Translations under genes and position numbers: made by a program | In this document: in pieces, positions 54,963 through 64,000 of the stretch | Layout of the letters: every line of letters starts with the position of its first letter | How positions within the stretch are numbered: position 1 is the first letter of the stretch | The notes under the pieces: generated by a model | What the model was told of the DNA's origin: nothing | Database searches by the model: none | The model's input: the letters and a program-made list of their open reading frames with translations, nothing else | DNA from: Gaiellasilicea sp963731615 | Lineage (GTDB): Bacteria; Actinomycetota; Thermoleophilia; Gaiellales; Gaiellaceae | Direction of reading: 5' to 3' | DNA: 64,000 nt | Assembly (NCBI GenBank): GCA_963731615.1 | Contig: CAVSWD010000001.1 | Coordinates: 372,001 to 436,000, forward strand

Positions 54963-55692
54963 AGCTGCGGCCGGAAACGGCGTCGTCCTCGAGCTCGACG
55001 AGATTCACACCTACTACGGAGCGATCCACGCCCTCAAGGGTGTCTCGCTGAAGGTTCACGAGGGCGAGGTGGTGACGCTGATCGGTGCGAACGGCGCCGG
55101 CAAGTCGACGACGCTCCGCTCGGTCAACGGCGTCACCCACCCGCGCGAAGGGTCGATCCACTTCCAGGGCGTCGACATCACGAACGCGCCGCCGCACACG
55201 ATCGTGAAGATGGGAATCGCACAGTCGCCCGAGGGCCGCCGTCTCTTCCCGCGCATGAGCGTGCTCGAGAACCTGGAGATGGGCGCGTTCCAGCGCGAGG
55301 ACCGGCAGAACTTCCAGGAGGACATGGACCGCGTCTTCGACCTCTTCCCGCGGCTCGCCGAGCGCAAGCAGCAGAAGGCCGGGACGATGTCGGGCGGCGA
55401 GCAGCAGATGGTGGCGATGGGCCGCGCGCTGATGGCCCGCCCGAAGCTGCTGCTGCTCGACGAGCCGTCGATGGGCCTGGCGCCGATCTTCGTCGAGCGG
55501 ATCTTCGAGATCATCCGCGAGATCAACGCGCAGGGAACGCCGATCCTGCTCGTCGAGCAGAACGCCCTGATGGCTCTCGACGCCGCCAGCCGCGGCTACG
55601 TGATGGAGACCGGCGTGATCGCACTCGAGGGACCGGCGAAGGAGCTGCGCCAGAACGAGCGCGTCCGCAAGGCCTACCTAGGCGAGGATTAG
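54955..55692 (+). CDS. livF: ABC transporter ATPase LivF (operon 2)
   Basis: 245-residue ATPase. Walker A GANGAGKSTTLRS, signature MSGGEQQMVAMGRALMA, Walker B LLLLDEPSMGLAPIFVER, H-loop LLVEQNALMALDAASRGYVM and ending NERVRKAYLGED. Last gene of the second operon. A bidirectional terminator follows within 11 bases. Confidence 0.93.
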   Translation: MAEAAAGNGVVLELDEIHTYYGAIHALKGVSLKVHEGEVVTLIGANGAGKSTTLRSVNGVTHPREGSIHFQGVDITNAPPHTIVKMGIAQSPEGRRLFPRMSVLENLEMGAFQREDRQNFQEDMDRVFDLFPRLAERKQQKAGTMSGGEQQMVAMGRALMARPKLLLLDEPSMGLAPIFVERIFEIIREINAQGTPILLVEQNALMALDAASRGYVMETGVIALEGPAKELRQNERVRKAYLGED

Positions 55693-55702
55693 GCGCTGCC
55701 GC

Positions 55703-55732
55703 AAAAGCTTGTGTTGAATCAAACAAGCTTTT
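55703..55732. terminator. bidirectional intrinsic terminator
   Basis: AAAAGCTTGT (55703-55712) and ACAAGCTTTT (55723-55732) form a 10-bp stem with A-rich and T-rich ends, so it works in both directions: for livF2 (plus) and for the LarA-like gene (minus), whose stop is at 55734. It stands out as AT-rich in this GC-rich region. Confidence 0.85.
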
Positions 55733-55733
55733 C

Positions 55734-57230
55734 TCAGGCGGCGCCGACCTCCAGCGGAAAATAGGGAGGGCCGAGAAGGACGCCGAGCCGCGCGCTGCCG
55801 CCGGCGCTGCCGTGCGCCATCTCGAGCGCGCTCGAGAGCCCGTGGGTGGGGACGAAGCCGAGGGCCCGCGCCGCCTGGTGGTCGCGGCAGCCCGCCACGA
55901 CGACGGCGCCCAGCCGGTCGAGGGCCGGCCGGCAGCTCTCCCAGTCGGCGTAGGGGAGGAGCGGATGGCAGGCCCGACCGGCCCGATAGGCCGTCAGCGA
56001 GCGCTCGTCCCGCGCCGCGGCTTGCTCGGCTGCGGCGAGCTCCGCATTCGTCCGCCCTTCCCTGAGCTCGTGGAAGAGCGAGCGGTACGGATCCTGCGTC
56101 CCGTGCGCAAAGTGACGGGTGAACCGGTGCAGCACGATCGCGGTGCCGCCCTCGACCACGGGGAAGGCGTCGCGCCAGAGCCGGAGCGCGAGCCCGAGCG
56201 CGACCGCGGCCGTCGTGATCGGATTGAGCCGCTCGCGCGGAGAGTGGTGATGCTGCCAGGGCATCCCGATCAGGATCGCGTCGAGAGGCCGGTCGAGCCG
56301 CACCGAACGCCGGGCGATGCCGCGCAGGAGAGCCTCCGCGTGGGCGACGGACGGCGGGCCTGCGAAGGCGGCGACGCCGGTCAGCTCGCGGGCGAGATCG
56401 TCGAGGAGCCGCCGGCGGACGCTCGACGGCAGCAGCGACAGACGTCGGAGCGGGGACGCCGCGAGCTGGTCGAGCGCGGCCTGCTCGTACGGGAACCCGC
56501 GAAACCGGCCGAGCAGCCGCGGTGGGTTGAGGACGAGCGAGGCGCCGATCACCGGCACGCGTGCGGCGAGTGCGCGCTCGAGCACGAGGCCGAGCTGCCA
56601 GCCGCGGGCGGCGGCCGTCTCGAGCAGCGAGTACGCGGTTGCGGCACGGGCGGCTTCGGCTCCGCATGCACGGAGGAGCACGTTCGCGCCGCCGTGGACG
56701 ACGGTCTCGGCGGCGCTGACACAGACGACGAGGTCGGTCTCGGCCACGAGCCGATTGACGCGCAACGGCGTGCGTCCGGTGCTGCCGAGGTCGACCAGGT
56801 CGGACGCTTCGGCGTCGTGCACCTCGACCCGGCCCCGGAAGCGGCGAGCAGAGTGCGGCTCCACGAGCGCCTCGAGTTCGCGCTGGCCGGCACGACGATT
56901 CAGCCCGCCGGCAACGAGGATCGTCTGCCGCTCCGACTGGACGCCCAACCGCTCCAGCTCGGCGATCGTGGCGGCAATCGCCTCTCGCCGCGGGTCGTTC
57001 GGCGCGCCCGGGAGCGGCAGCTCGGGCGGCTCGACGACGATCGTCGCCTTGCCGCCGCGGGTGACGAGCGCCTCGAGCGGTGCGCCGGAGAGGGGAAAGC
57101 GGAGCGCGTCGCGGACTGCGGAGCCGATGTCGGCGATCGACTCGGAAGGCGGCGGTGGCCGGAGCACGAGGGTGTCCTCGGTCGCGTTCAGGACGGTGAT
57201 CTGCGAGCCGGAGAGGATCGGGATCCGCAC
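55734..57230 (-). CDS. LarA-like (DUF2088) protein, divergent lactate-racemase homologue
   Basis: 498 residues from GTG 57228-57230. The N-terminal half resembles the LarA fold (LRFPLSGAPLEALVTRGGKA, IVVEPPELPLPGAPNDPRRE, TILVAGGLNRRAGQRELEAL, VETDLVVCVSAAETVVHGGA-type segment). The usual LarA D-x-T-R and ATG-x-HR motifs, which hold the substrate and the nickel-pincer cofactor, are replaced by VEPPE and AGGLNRR, so racemase activity is doubtful. The C-terminal half contains IGMPWQHHHSPRERLNPITT. It may act on another hydroxy acid. It overlaps the GNAT stop upstream by one base. Confidence 0.7.
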   Translation of the reverse strand: MRIPILSGSQITVLNATEDTLVLRPPPPSESIADIGSAVRDALRFPLSGAPLEALVTRGGKATIVVEPPELPLPGAPNDPRREAIAATIAELERLGVQSERQTILVAGGLNRRAGQRELEALVEPHSARRFRGRVEVHDAEASDLVDLGSTGRTPLRVNRLVAETDLVVCVSAAETVVHGGANVLLRACGAEAARAATAYSLLETAAARGWQLGLVLERALAARVPVIGASLVLNPPRLLGRFRGFPYEQAALDQLAASPLRRLSLLPSSVRRRLLDDLARELTGVAAFAGPPSVAHAEALLRGIARRSVRLDRPLDAILIGMPWQHHHSPRERLNPITTAAVALGLALRLWRDAFPVVEGGTAIVLHRFTRHFAHGTQDPYRSLFHELREGRTNAELAAAEQAAARDERSLTAYRAGRACHPLLPYADWESCRPALDRLGAVVVAGCRDHQAARALGFVPTHGLSSALEMAHGSAGGSARLGVLLGPPYFPLEVGAA

Positions 57231-58198
57231 TACGGAACGTGCCGGTACAGCCGGAGAAAGGTCTCGCGGAACCCGCGTGCCGGCCAGAAGCGGGACGCGA
57301 GCAGGTTCGTCACGCGCCAGTCGGTGACCATCGTCGCGTGCCCGCGCTCGTGCGCCCAGGCGAACGCCGCCTGTGTCAGCGCGACGCCCGCACCGGAGCC
57401 ACGTACCTCAGGCCGCGTCGCGGCCCAGTCGAGCAGCACGGCCCCGTCTGGGCCGAGCGAGGCCCGTGTGCACGCTCGACTCCTCGACCGGATTGATCTG
57501 GAACGACCCGACGATGCGTCCGTCGCGCTCGCTGACGAGGTCTGCGTGCTCCTCGTTGGCCAGGTCGTCGAGGATCGCGGCGCGAAGCACCTCGTCGGAC
57601 TCCTGCGGAGAAGCCGCCGCCTGAGAAGACCGGCGACTGGAGTTGGTGCTCCGACAGCGCGGGGGCAAGGTCGAGCAGCTCGTCGATGTCCGGCGGCTCC
57701 GCGAGCCGAGCCTCGTCGGGCCAGCTCACGTCGGCGACCTCCTGGATGCCGAACGCGTGCTGCTGCCCGAAGCCGACTCGTGACCACGCCTCCACAAGGC
57801 CGGCGATCCGACGCAGGCACCAAGGCGAAGTGCCGCATGCGCTCGTTCTCGTCGACCCACGTGCGCCGCGGCGCGGCTAGAGGTCTCGCACGTCTTCGGC
57901 GGTCTCGACGGCGTGCCCGGCGAGCTCGACCCAGACGTTCGGGCCCCAGATCTCGTCGCGCGCCGGACGCCGAGCAGATAGCCGACGACGCGCGAGCCGC
58001 GCAGCCCGACGACCCCGGACGGCGCCCTCAGATTGTGCGAGCGTCTCGCACCTCGCGTCGCGGCGTCGCCGGCGTCCTCGAAGCGCGGCGGCAGCAGCGG
58101 TTCCGGCCGCCCGGTGGGCCGTGTGACGCGCCGCGAGCAGCTCTCCGGCGTGCGGCGAGGTACTCGTCGGAAAATGGTCGAATCTCGAGCCGCGCCAT
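57230..58198 (-). pseudogene. GNAT N-acetyltransferase, at least five frameshifts
   Basis: From ATG 58196-58198 (MARLEIRPFSDEYLAA) coding segments scatter over all three minus frames: GELLAARHTAHRAA, EPLLPPRFEDAGDAAT, SGVVGLRGSRVVGYLLGVRR, EIWGPNVWVELAGHAVETAE, HFALVPASD, GFGQQHAFGIQEVADVSWPD, ESDEVLRAAILDDLANEEHA, GRIVGSFQINPVEESSVH and finally GPDGAVLLDWAATRPEVRGS to RETFLRLYRHVP. Joined, they give a roughly 320-residue protein with two GNAT-like halves, the second with the acetyl-CoA loop RPEVRGSGAGVALTQAAF. So many indels in under 1 kb mark either a dead gene or a poorly sequenced stretch; polA next door also has one. Confidence 0.7.
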
Positions 58199-58225
58199 CG
58201 CCGCGGCACGATAGCTTGGGGGCAG

Positions 58226-60812
58226 ATGCCGAAGACGCTGACAGGCCAGGAGCTGCAGCTCGACGACGGGCCGGCGCGCGACTCGGAGCTCTTCCTCGTC
58301 GACGGCAACAATCTCGCCTATCGCGCCTTCTTCGCCCTGCCGGAGGAGCTCGCGACGAGCGACGGCTTTCCGACGAACGCGCTTGCTCGGCTTCGCGAAC
58401 ATGCTCTTCAAGTTGCTCTCGGACTACAGGCCGAAGGGCGTGGCGGTCGCATGGGACTCGAGGCCGACACACCGGACAGCGGTCGCCCAGGCGGCGGACG
58501 TCGTCTACAAGGAGGGGCGCCGGCCGATGCCGGACCTCCTGCGTGAGCAGTTCCCGCACTTCCGCCCGATCGTCGAGGCGTTCGGCTACCGCAATCTCGA
58601 GTTCGAGGGCTGGGAGGCGGACGACGTGATTGCGACCCTCGCGAGCCGTGCCGACGAGGCGGGCGTGAAGACCACCGTCGTCTCGACCGATCGCGACGCG
58701 TTCCAGCTCTGCTCGCCGAACATCGCGCTGATGATGACCCCGCGTGGGGTCGCGGACGTACACGTCTACACGCCCGAGCGCGTCGAGCTTCGCTACGGCG
58801 TCCGTCCCGACCAGGTTCCGGACTTCATCGGACTCAAGGGCGACACCTCGGACAACATCCCCGGCGTCCCCGGGATCGGCGACAAGACCGCCGGGCAGCT
58901 GATCGCGCAGTACGGCTCGCTCGAGGAGGTGATCGCGCATGCCGACGAGCTCTCGCCAGCGCGGCGCAAGAACATCACCGAGTTCGCCGATCAGGCCCGG
59001 ATGTCGAAGGAGCTCGCGACGATGCGGCGCGACCTCGAGCTCGACTTCGACCCGACCGGGATCGTGCTCGAGCCGCCCGACCGGTCGCAGTTGCGCGAGA
59101 TGTTCCGCCGCTACGAGTTCCGCGCGCTGCTGAACCGAATCGACGACCTCGAGGACGCGATCCCGGCGGCCGTGCCCGTCCCCGTCGCCGGCACCGTCGT
59201 GCCCTGGCGCGAGGCGGAGCTGCCGCAGGTCCGCGGTCGTGCCGGTCTGGCGATCGTCGACGGACGCTTTGCGCTCGCCCAGGAGGACGGGGTCGTCGTC
59301 GGCGCCTGGGACGAGAGCCTGATCCCGCGCCTGCGCGACGCCCAGCTCGTCGCGCACGACTACAAGGCGCTGCCGCGGCTGACGATGCGCCCTGCCGACG
59401 ACACGCTGATCGCCGCCTATCTGATCGAGCCGGGCCGATCGGAGTACCTGATCGGCGACCTGCAACGCGAGTACGGGCTCGAGGTGATCCCCGAGCCCGC
59501 GACGGAGGAGGAGACGACGGCGCTGATCACCCGCGCCGAGGCGGCGCGCCGGCTGGCCGGGCCGATGCGCGAACGCGTCGTCGAGCGCGGCTCGGAGCCC
59601 CTCTACGACGAGATCGAGCTGCCGCTGACGGCCGTGCTGGCTGCGATGGAGGACGCGGGCGTCAAGATCGACACCTACCGGATGGGCGAGATCACGGCGC
59701 GGCTCGCCGACCGGGTCGAGGAGCTCGAGGCGAAGGCGTACGAGCTGGCCGGCGAGGAGTTCATGCTCGGCTCGACGCAGCAGGTGGCGCGAATCCTCTT
59801 CGAGAAGCTCGAGCTGACCCCGGGCCGGAAGGGCAAGACCGGCTACTCGACCGACACGCGCGTGCTCCGCTCGATCCGAGGTGAGCACGAGATCGTCGGC
59901 GTGCTCGAGGAGTGGCGCGAGCTCTCGAAGCTGATCAACACCTACCTCGGCCCGCTGCCGCAGCTGATCTCGGAGCGCGACGGGCGGCTGCACACGACCT
60001 TCAACCAGGCGGCCGCCTCGACCGGCCGGCTCTCGACGACGAACCCGAACCTGCAGGCGATCCCGATCCGCACCGAGCTCGGCCGCGAGATTCGCTCTGC
60101 GTTCGTCGCCGAGCAGGGCTCGCGCCTGATCTCCGCCGACTACAGCCAGGTCGAGCTGCGGATCCTCGCGCATGTGTCCGGTGAGCCGCGGCTCCGCGAG
60201 GCATTCGCGCGGAACGAGGACATCCACACGGCCACCGCGGCCGAGGTGCTCGGCAAGGACCCGGCGACGCTGACGAAGGACGAGCGCAACGTCGCCAAGA
60301 TGGTCAACTTCGGGATCATCTACGGCATCTCGTCGTTCGGGCTCTCGGAGAACCTCGAGATCCCGCGCGAGCAGGCGCAGGAGTACATCGACACCTATCT
60401 TGCGCGCTTCCCGCACGTGCAGGACTTCATCCAGCGCACGATCGAGCAGGCCGAGCGCGACGGCTACGTGACGACGCTGCTCGGCCGCCGTCGGCCGATC
60501 CCGGAGATCCGCGTCCGCAATCGGCAGACGCGCGCGCTCGGCGAGCGGCTCGCCGTCAACTCGGTCATGCAGGGCACGGCGGCGGACATCATCAAGGTGG
60601 CGATGATCCGCATCCACGAGCGGCTGCGGGAGGAGGGGAGGGGCGCGCGCCTCGTCCTCCAGGTGCACGACGAGCTCCTGCTCGAAGTGCCCGAGACCGA
60701 GACGAGCGCGACCAAGGACCTCGTGCGTGAGGAGATGTGCGCGGCGTACCCGCTCGACCCGCCGCTCGCAGTCGACGTCGGCGTCGGCGACGACTGGAAC
60801 GAAGCCAAGTAA
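58226..60812 (+). CDS. polA: DNA polymerase I, one frameshift
   Basis: About 861 residues after correction. The 5' nuclease domain begins ELFLVDGNNLAYRAFFALPE; one extra base near 58383 (between FPTNAL and LGFANMLFKLLSDYRPK) shifts the frame. It continues with FEGWEADDVIATLASRADEA and GVPGIGDKTAGQLI. The 3'-5' exonuclease region keeps its fold (DTLIAAYLIEPGRSEYLIGD) but lacks the Asp-x-Glu metal site, as in Taq and mycobacterial PolA, so no proofreading is expected. Polymerase motifs are intact: ADYSQVELRILAHVSGEPRL, RNVAKMVNFGIIYGIS and VLQVHDELLLEVPE. A TAGCTT hexamer ends 8 bases before the ATG. Confidence 0.94.
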
Positions 60813-60824
60813 CAGACTGTTACT
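60808..60824. promoter_or_regulatory. palindrome overlapping the polA stop, upstream of rpsA
   Basis: AGTAACAG (60808-60815), central A, CTGTTACT (60817-60824). It covers the polA stop codon and lies about 40 bases upstream of the rpsA -10 hexamer. Symmetry and position suggest an operator, though a weak AT-rich 3' hairpin for polA is possible. Confidence 0.5.
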
Positions 60825-60863
60825 AAGCCCGGACCGCGGCCGGTTAGCTCGGCTGGACCTGGC

Positions 60864-60869
60864 TATACT
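60864..60869 (+). promoter_or_regulatory. -10 element of rpsA
   Basis: TATACT ends 12 bases before the rpsA ATG, so the transcript would carry only about 6 untranslated bases. No Shine-Dalgarno precedes the ATG. No clear -35 at 17-18 bases. Confidence 0.5.
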
Positions 60870-60881
60870 GCGCAACTCGTT

Positions 60882-62378
60882 ATGGCGAATGACACGATCG
60901 AGAAGCCGCAGGAAGCCGAAGCAGGCGTCTGGGTAACCGGGCCTGACGGCGAGCTGATCCCCGACTACGAGTCGACCTTCCCGACGATCAACGAGGGCGA
61001 GGTCGTGCACGGCACGGTCGTCCGCGTCGACAAGGACGAGGTGCTCGTCGACATCGGCTACAAGTCGGAAGGCGTCATCCCGGTCGCCGAGCTCTCGATC
61101 CGCCGCTCGGTCAATCCCGCCGACGAGGTCTCGGTCGGCGAGGAGATCGATGCGCTCGTGCTCACGAAGGAGGACGCCGAAGGCCGGCTGATCCTCTCGA
61201 AGAAGCGGGCCCGGTTTGAGCTGGCCTGGAAGAAGATCGAGGCCGCCGCCGAGTCGGGCGAGCCGGTGATCGGGCGTGTGATCGAGGTCGTCAAGGGCGG
61301 CCTGATCCTCGACCTCGGCGTCCGCGGCTTCCTACCCGCGTCGCTCGTCGACATCCGCCGCGTGCAGGACCTCGACGAGTTCATGGCGACCGAGCTTCGC
61401 TGCAAGGTGATCGAGCTGAACCGGTCGCGCAACAATGTCGTCCTCTCCCGCCGCGCTGTCCTCGAGGACGAGCGCAAGGAGCAGCGGACCCAGATTCTCG
61501 ACCGGCTCAACCCCGGCGACGTCGTCGACGGCACGATCTCGAACATCGTCGACTTCGGCGCTTTCGTCGACCTCGACGGGATGGACGGCCTGATCCACAT
61601 CTCCGAACTCTCGTGGAGCCACGTCAACCATCCGTCCGAGGTGCTCGAGATCGGCCAGGAGGTCAAGGTCAAGGTGCTCGACATCGACCGCGACCGCCAG
61701 CGGATCTCGCTCGGGCTCAAGCAGACGCAGTCGGACCCGTGGCAGCAGGTGCTCGAGAGCTACAGCGAGAACGACGTCGTCGAGGGGCGGGTCACGAAGG
61801 TGGTCACGTTCGGCGCCTTCGTCGAGATCCTCCCGGGCGTCGAGGGGCTCGTCCACATCTCCGAGCTGGCGCAGCATCACGTCGAGAACCCGCGCGAGGT
61901 CGTCTCCCAGGGCGACGCGGTCAACGTGCTGATCCTCGAGGTCGACGCCGAGCGCCGCCGCCTCTCGCTCTCGCTGAAGCGAGTCGAGGAAGGCCAGGAG
62001 CCGCTGCCGCGCGCCGACGGCGGCGAGTCGGTGCACCTGACGCCGAACCTGAATCTCTCCGAGGACGTCTTCCCGGCCGGATCCGAGGACGCCGCCGAGG
62101 CGGCGCCGGAGCTCGAGGCCCAAGCTATGATGGAGCCAGAGATGACGGAGGCGGCGATCACGGAGCCGGAGCTGACGGAGCCGGCGATCATGGAGCCCGC
62201 CGAGCCGGAGCTCGAGGAAGCACCGGCGCCGGAGTCGGACGCCGCGGCCGAGGTCGAGCTCGAGGCCGAGTCGACCGCGGACGCAGAGGTTGCCGCCGGC
62301 GACGAGCCCGTGCTCGAGACGGTCGCCGAGTCGGATGCTGCATCGGGCGACGAGCCCGAGTCTCCCGACGCCGCGTAA
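60882..62378 (+). CDS. rpsA: 30S ribosomal protein S1
   Basis: 498 residues. Four S1 RNA-binding domains follow one another: EVVHGTVVRVDKDEVLVDIG, EPVIGRVIEVVKGGLILDLG, DVVDGTISNIVDFGAFVDLD and DVVEGRVTKVVTFGAFVEIL, each closed by a basic KKRARF/SLKR-type segment. The last 110 residues are an acidic, repetitive tail with MEPEMTEA / ITEPELTEPA / IMEPAEPE units, far more acidic than typical S1 tails. It follows polA, and coaE comes next, as in many Actinobacteria. It helps mRNA binding to the ribosome. Confidence 0.95.
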   Translation: MANDTIEKPQEAEAGVWVTGPDGELIPDYESTFPTINEGEVVHGTVVRVDKDEVLVDIGYKSEGVIPVAELSIRRSVNPADEVSVGEEIDALVLTKEDAEGRLILSKKRARFELAWKKIEAAAESGEPVIGRVIEVVKGGLILDLGVRGFLPASLVDIRRVQDLDEFMATELRCKVIELNRSRNNVVLSRRAVLEDERKEQRTQILDRLNPGDVVDGTISNIVDFGAFVDLDGMDGLIHISELSWSHVNHPSEVLEIGQEVKVKVLDIDRDRQRISLGLKQTQSDPWQQVLESYSENDVVEGRVTKVVTFGAFVEILPGVEGLVHISELAQHHVENPREVVSQGDAVNVLILEVDAERRRLSLSLKRVEEGQEPLPRADGGESVHLTPNLNLSEDVFPAGSEDAAEAAPELEAQAMMEPEMTEAAITEPELTEPAIMEPAEPELEEAPAPESDAAAEVELEAESTADAEVAAGDEPVLETVAESDAASGDEPESPDAA

Positions 62379-62379
62379 C

Positions 62380-62967
62380 GTGCCTCCTCCCATAGCGGTC
62401 GCGATCACCGGCGGGATCGGCGCCGGCAAGAGCGAGGCGCTCTACTCCTTCCGGAAGGCGGGCGCGGCGACCGTCTCGAGCGACGAGATCGTCCATCACC
62501 TGCTGCGCGCCGACCCCGAGGTGCGCGAGGCGATCGTGGCCGAGCTCGGTGCGGACGTCCTGAACACCAAGGGTGAGGTCGATCGCGGCCTCGTCGCCGC
62601 CAAGGTGTTCGCCGACCGCAGCAAGCTCGACTTTCTCGAGCAGCTCTTGCACCCGCGCGTGACCGCGGAGTATCTGCGCTGGCGTGAGCAGCTCGCGGAG
62701 CTGCCGAATCCGCCGGCGGTCACCGTCACCGAGGTGCCGCTCCTCTACGAGACCGGGGGCGACAAGCGTTTCGACAAGGTCGTCGTGGTCACGGCCCCCG
62801 CGAAGCTCCGCGAGCAGCGCCGTCGCGTCAAGCGCGACGACCGCGACCAGCGACTGCTGCCGGACAAGGAGAAGGTGGCGCGGGCCGACTTCGTCTACGT
62901 CAACACCGGGACGCTTGAGGAGCTCGACACCTGGGTGGCGGGCGTGCTGCAGGAGCTGACCGGGTGA
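62380..62967 (+). CDS. coaE: dephospho-CoA kinase
   Basis: 195-residue P-loop kinase for the last step of CoA synthesis. GTG at 62380 gives PPPIAVAITGGIGAGKSEAL (Walker A GGIGAGKS), followed by VSSDEIVHHLLRADPEVREA, the CoaE signature VTVTEVPLLYETGGDKRFDK and the lid RRRVKRDDRDQRLLP. One base separates it from rpsA. Its stop overlaps the start of the transglycosylase gene by four bases. Actinobacterial fusions with a UPF0157 domain are absent here. Confidence 0.94.
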   Translation: MPPPIAVAITGGIGAGKSEALYSFRKAGAATVSSDEIVHHLLRADPEVREAIVAELGADVLNTKGEVDRGLVAAKVFADRSKLDFLEQLLHPRVTAEYLRWREQLAELPNPPAVTVTEVPLLYETGGDKRFDKVVVVTAPAKLREQRRRVKRDDRDQRLLPDKEKVARADFVYVNTGTLEELDTWVAGVLQELTG

Positions 62968-63506
62968 AGACGGCGACGATCGGGACGCTCGCCCTCGTCG
63001 TCGCCGCGTTCGCCGTCTACGTGCTCGAGACGGAACCGCGCTGGTACGAGCGGCTGCGTCATCCGCTCCGCTACGAGCAGATCGTGGTCGGCCACGCGCA
63101 GAACTACCAACTCGACCCGCAGCTCGTCGCCGCCGTGATCTACCAGGAGTCGAAGTTCGACGCCGACGCAGTCTCCCCGTCGGGCGCGGTCGGCCTGATG
63201 CAGCTGCTGCCGGAGACCGGACAGGGGATCGCCGATCGCACCGGCGGCGACAGCTGGACGCCCGAGGATCTGATGAACCCGGAGCTGAACGTGCGCTACG
63301 GCTCCTGGTACCTCCGCCACCTGCTCGACAAGTACGGCGACGAGAAGCTGGCCCTCGCCGCGTACAACGCCGGCCAGGCGAACGTCGACCGCTGGCGCGA
63401 GGAGGGCTCGGGAATCGAGTTCCCGGAGACGCGGCACTACGTCGAGCGCGTGCAGGAGCTGAAGAAGATCTACGCGCGGGCGTATCCGGACGAGCTCGGG
63501 CTCTAG
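62964..63506 (+). CDS. membrane-anchored lytic transglycosylase (Slt family)
   Basis: 180 residues. An N-terminal membrane anchor (ATIGTLALVVAAFAVYVLET) is followed by an SLT domain: QLVAAVIYQESKFDADAVSP with the catalytic Glu, GAVGLMQLLPETGQGIADRT, NPELNVRYGSWYLRHLLDKY and LALAAYNAGQANVDRW. It cleaves peptidoglycan glycan strands outside the membrane. It is coupled to coaE by overlap and shares a CTAG stop with the convergent FTR1 gene. Confidence 0.93.
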   Translation: MKTATIGTLALVVAAFAVYVLETEPRWYERLRHPLRYEQIVVGHAQNYQLDPQLVAAVIYQESKFDADAVSPSGAVGLMQLLPETGQGIADRTGGDSWTPEDLMNPELNVRYGSWYLRHLLDKYGDEKLALAAYNAGQANVDRWREEGSGIEFPETRHYVERVQELKKIYARAYPDELGL

Positions 63507-64000
63507 ACGAGCTCGGGCTCGCGCTCGGGCTTGCGCGCGACGCTCGGCTTCGCCGTCACGCTGACGGACGAGACGATCCTCCGGCGGCGGCGGGCGCGGA
63601 TCTGCTCGGCTGCGACGTAGCTGCCGACGACGAAGACGGCAGCTCCGACCTGCGCGGTCACGCCCTGCCAGGTCGGGTAGACGCCGAGCCAGGCGCCGGC
63701 CCAGTACGGCAGCTGCAGGCCCTCGATCGGCGTCACCGGCAGCCAGCCGACGACCTGGAACGTCTGCACGGTCGTGCCGACGAGGATCACGAGCACCCAG
63801 GTCATCAGGATCCCGGTCGCGATCAGCATCTTCCGGTGCGGCAGCTTGCGCTCGAGCATGATCGTCAGCCCGCCGACCGCCAGCGTGGCTGCGAGGCCGA
63901 GCATGACGCCGGGAAGGACGGCGAGGATGCCTGCCTCGAGCGTCAGCGCTTGCAGGAAGAGGACGGTCTCGAAGCCTTCCCGATAGACGCTCGAGAAGCC
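63503..64000 (-). CDS. FTR1 family iron permease, partial (N-terminus beyond right edge)
   Basis: C-terminal 165 residues of a membrane permease; the 5' end lies outside the window. The fragment opens with GFSSVYREGFETVLFLQALT, holding the REGxE iron-binding motif of the second FTR1 repeat, followed by helices GILAVLPGVMLGLAATLAVG, MLIATGILMTWVLVILVGTT and LGVYPTWQGVTAQVGAAVFV, and an arginine-rich cytosolic tail. FTR1/EfeU proteins import ferric iron, usually with EfeO/EfeB partners, which might lie beyond the edge. Confidence 0.9.
   Translation of the reverse strand, partial: GFSSVYREGFETVLFLQALTLEAGILAVLPGVMLGLAATLAVGGLTIMLERKLPHRKMLIATGILMTWVLVILVGTTVQTFQVVGWLPVTPIEGLQLPYWAGAWLGVYPTWQGVTAQVGAAVFVVGSYVAAEQIRARRRRRIVSSVSVTAKPSVARKPEREPELV

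Noticed and set aside
57726..61010. Very long reading frame (over 1000 codons) opposite polA
   Set aside because: It is composed of arginine/leucine/aspartate-rich shadow sequence typical of GC-rich antisense frames, and polA motifs on the plus strand are unambiguous.

Overview
The window is GC-rich, gene-dense DNA from an actinobacterium. GTG and TTG starts are common, genes overlap by 1-14 bases, there is an actinobacterial fused F420 enzyme (FbiC), an hrcA-dnaJ-prmA-mtaB-HIT-yqeY-phoH-ybeY-dgkA-cdd-era chain, and many starts sit 6-8 bases after a TANNNT hexamer (leaderless transcription). I infer a deep actinobacterial lineage such as Thermoleophilia (Gaiellales-like); this is inference only. 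No phage, transposase, CRISPR array or rRNA was seen. There is one tRNA, and no gene-free stretch exceeds 300 bases.

Layout. 1-5.3 kb: acyl-CoA dehydrogenases, an alpha-hydroxy-acid oxidase, a broken methyltransferase, a predicted selenoprotein of the iodothyronine-deiodinase type (in-frame UGA plus a SECIS-like hairpin) and a fatty-acid desaturase. 5.4-10 kb: first branched-chain amino-acid type ABC operon (livGFHMK). 10-14.3 kb: fbiC, an MBL-like gene and lysA. 14.3-25.7 kb: leuS (with a terminator in its leader), comEA-comEC, holA, rpsT, murJ, lepA, hemW. 25.7-27.4 kb: a nucleotidyltransferase/phosphotransferase pair. 27.4-36.6 kb: the heat-shock / RNA-modification / ribosome-maturation chain. 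36.7-42.6 kb: a zinc protease, deoC with a catalytic ALDH, a 28-residue membrane peptide and a half ALDH, then speD-bpsA (branched polyamine synthesis) behind a 12-codon leader ORF. 42.6-50.2 kb: small hypotheticals, a WYL regulator, a broken exported BNR protein, a membrane spermidine-synthase homologue, pfkA, tRNA-Leu. 50.4-55.7 kb: second liv operon (livKHMGF). 55.7-64 kb: a LarA-like protein, a heavily frameshifted GNAT, polA, rpsA, coaE, a lytic transglycosylase and a partial FTR1 iron permease.

How the genes work together. Two complete ABC importers and several acyl-CoA dehydrogenases suggest uptake and oxidation of amino or organic acids. deoC plus ALDH would convert deoxyribose-5-phosphate to acetaldehyde and then acetate. 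SpeD supplies decarboxylated AdoMet to BpsA. FbiC makes the F420 chromophore precursor.

Quality warning. At least ten genes carry single-base frameshifts, including lysA, murJ and polA, which are normally indispensable. Most are therefore probably indel errors in the assembly rather than pseudogenes. The deiodinase UGA is different: the reading frame continues unchanged on both sides of it.
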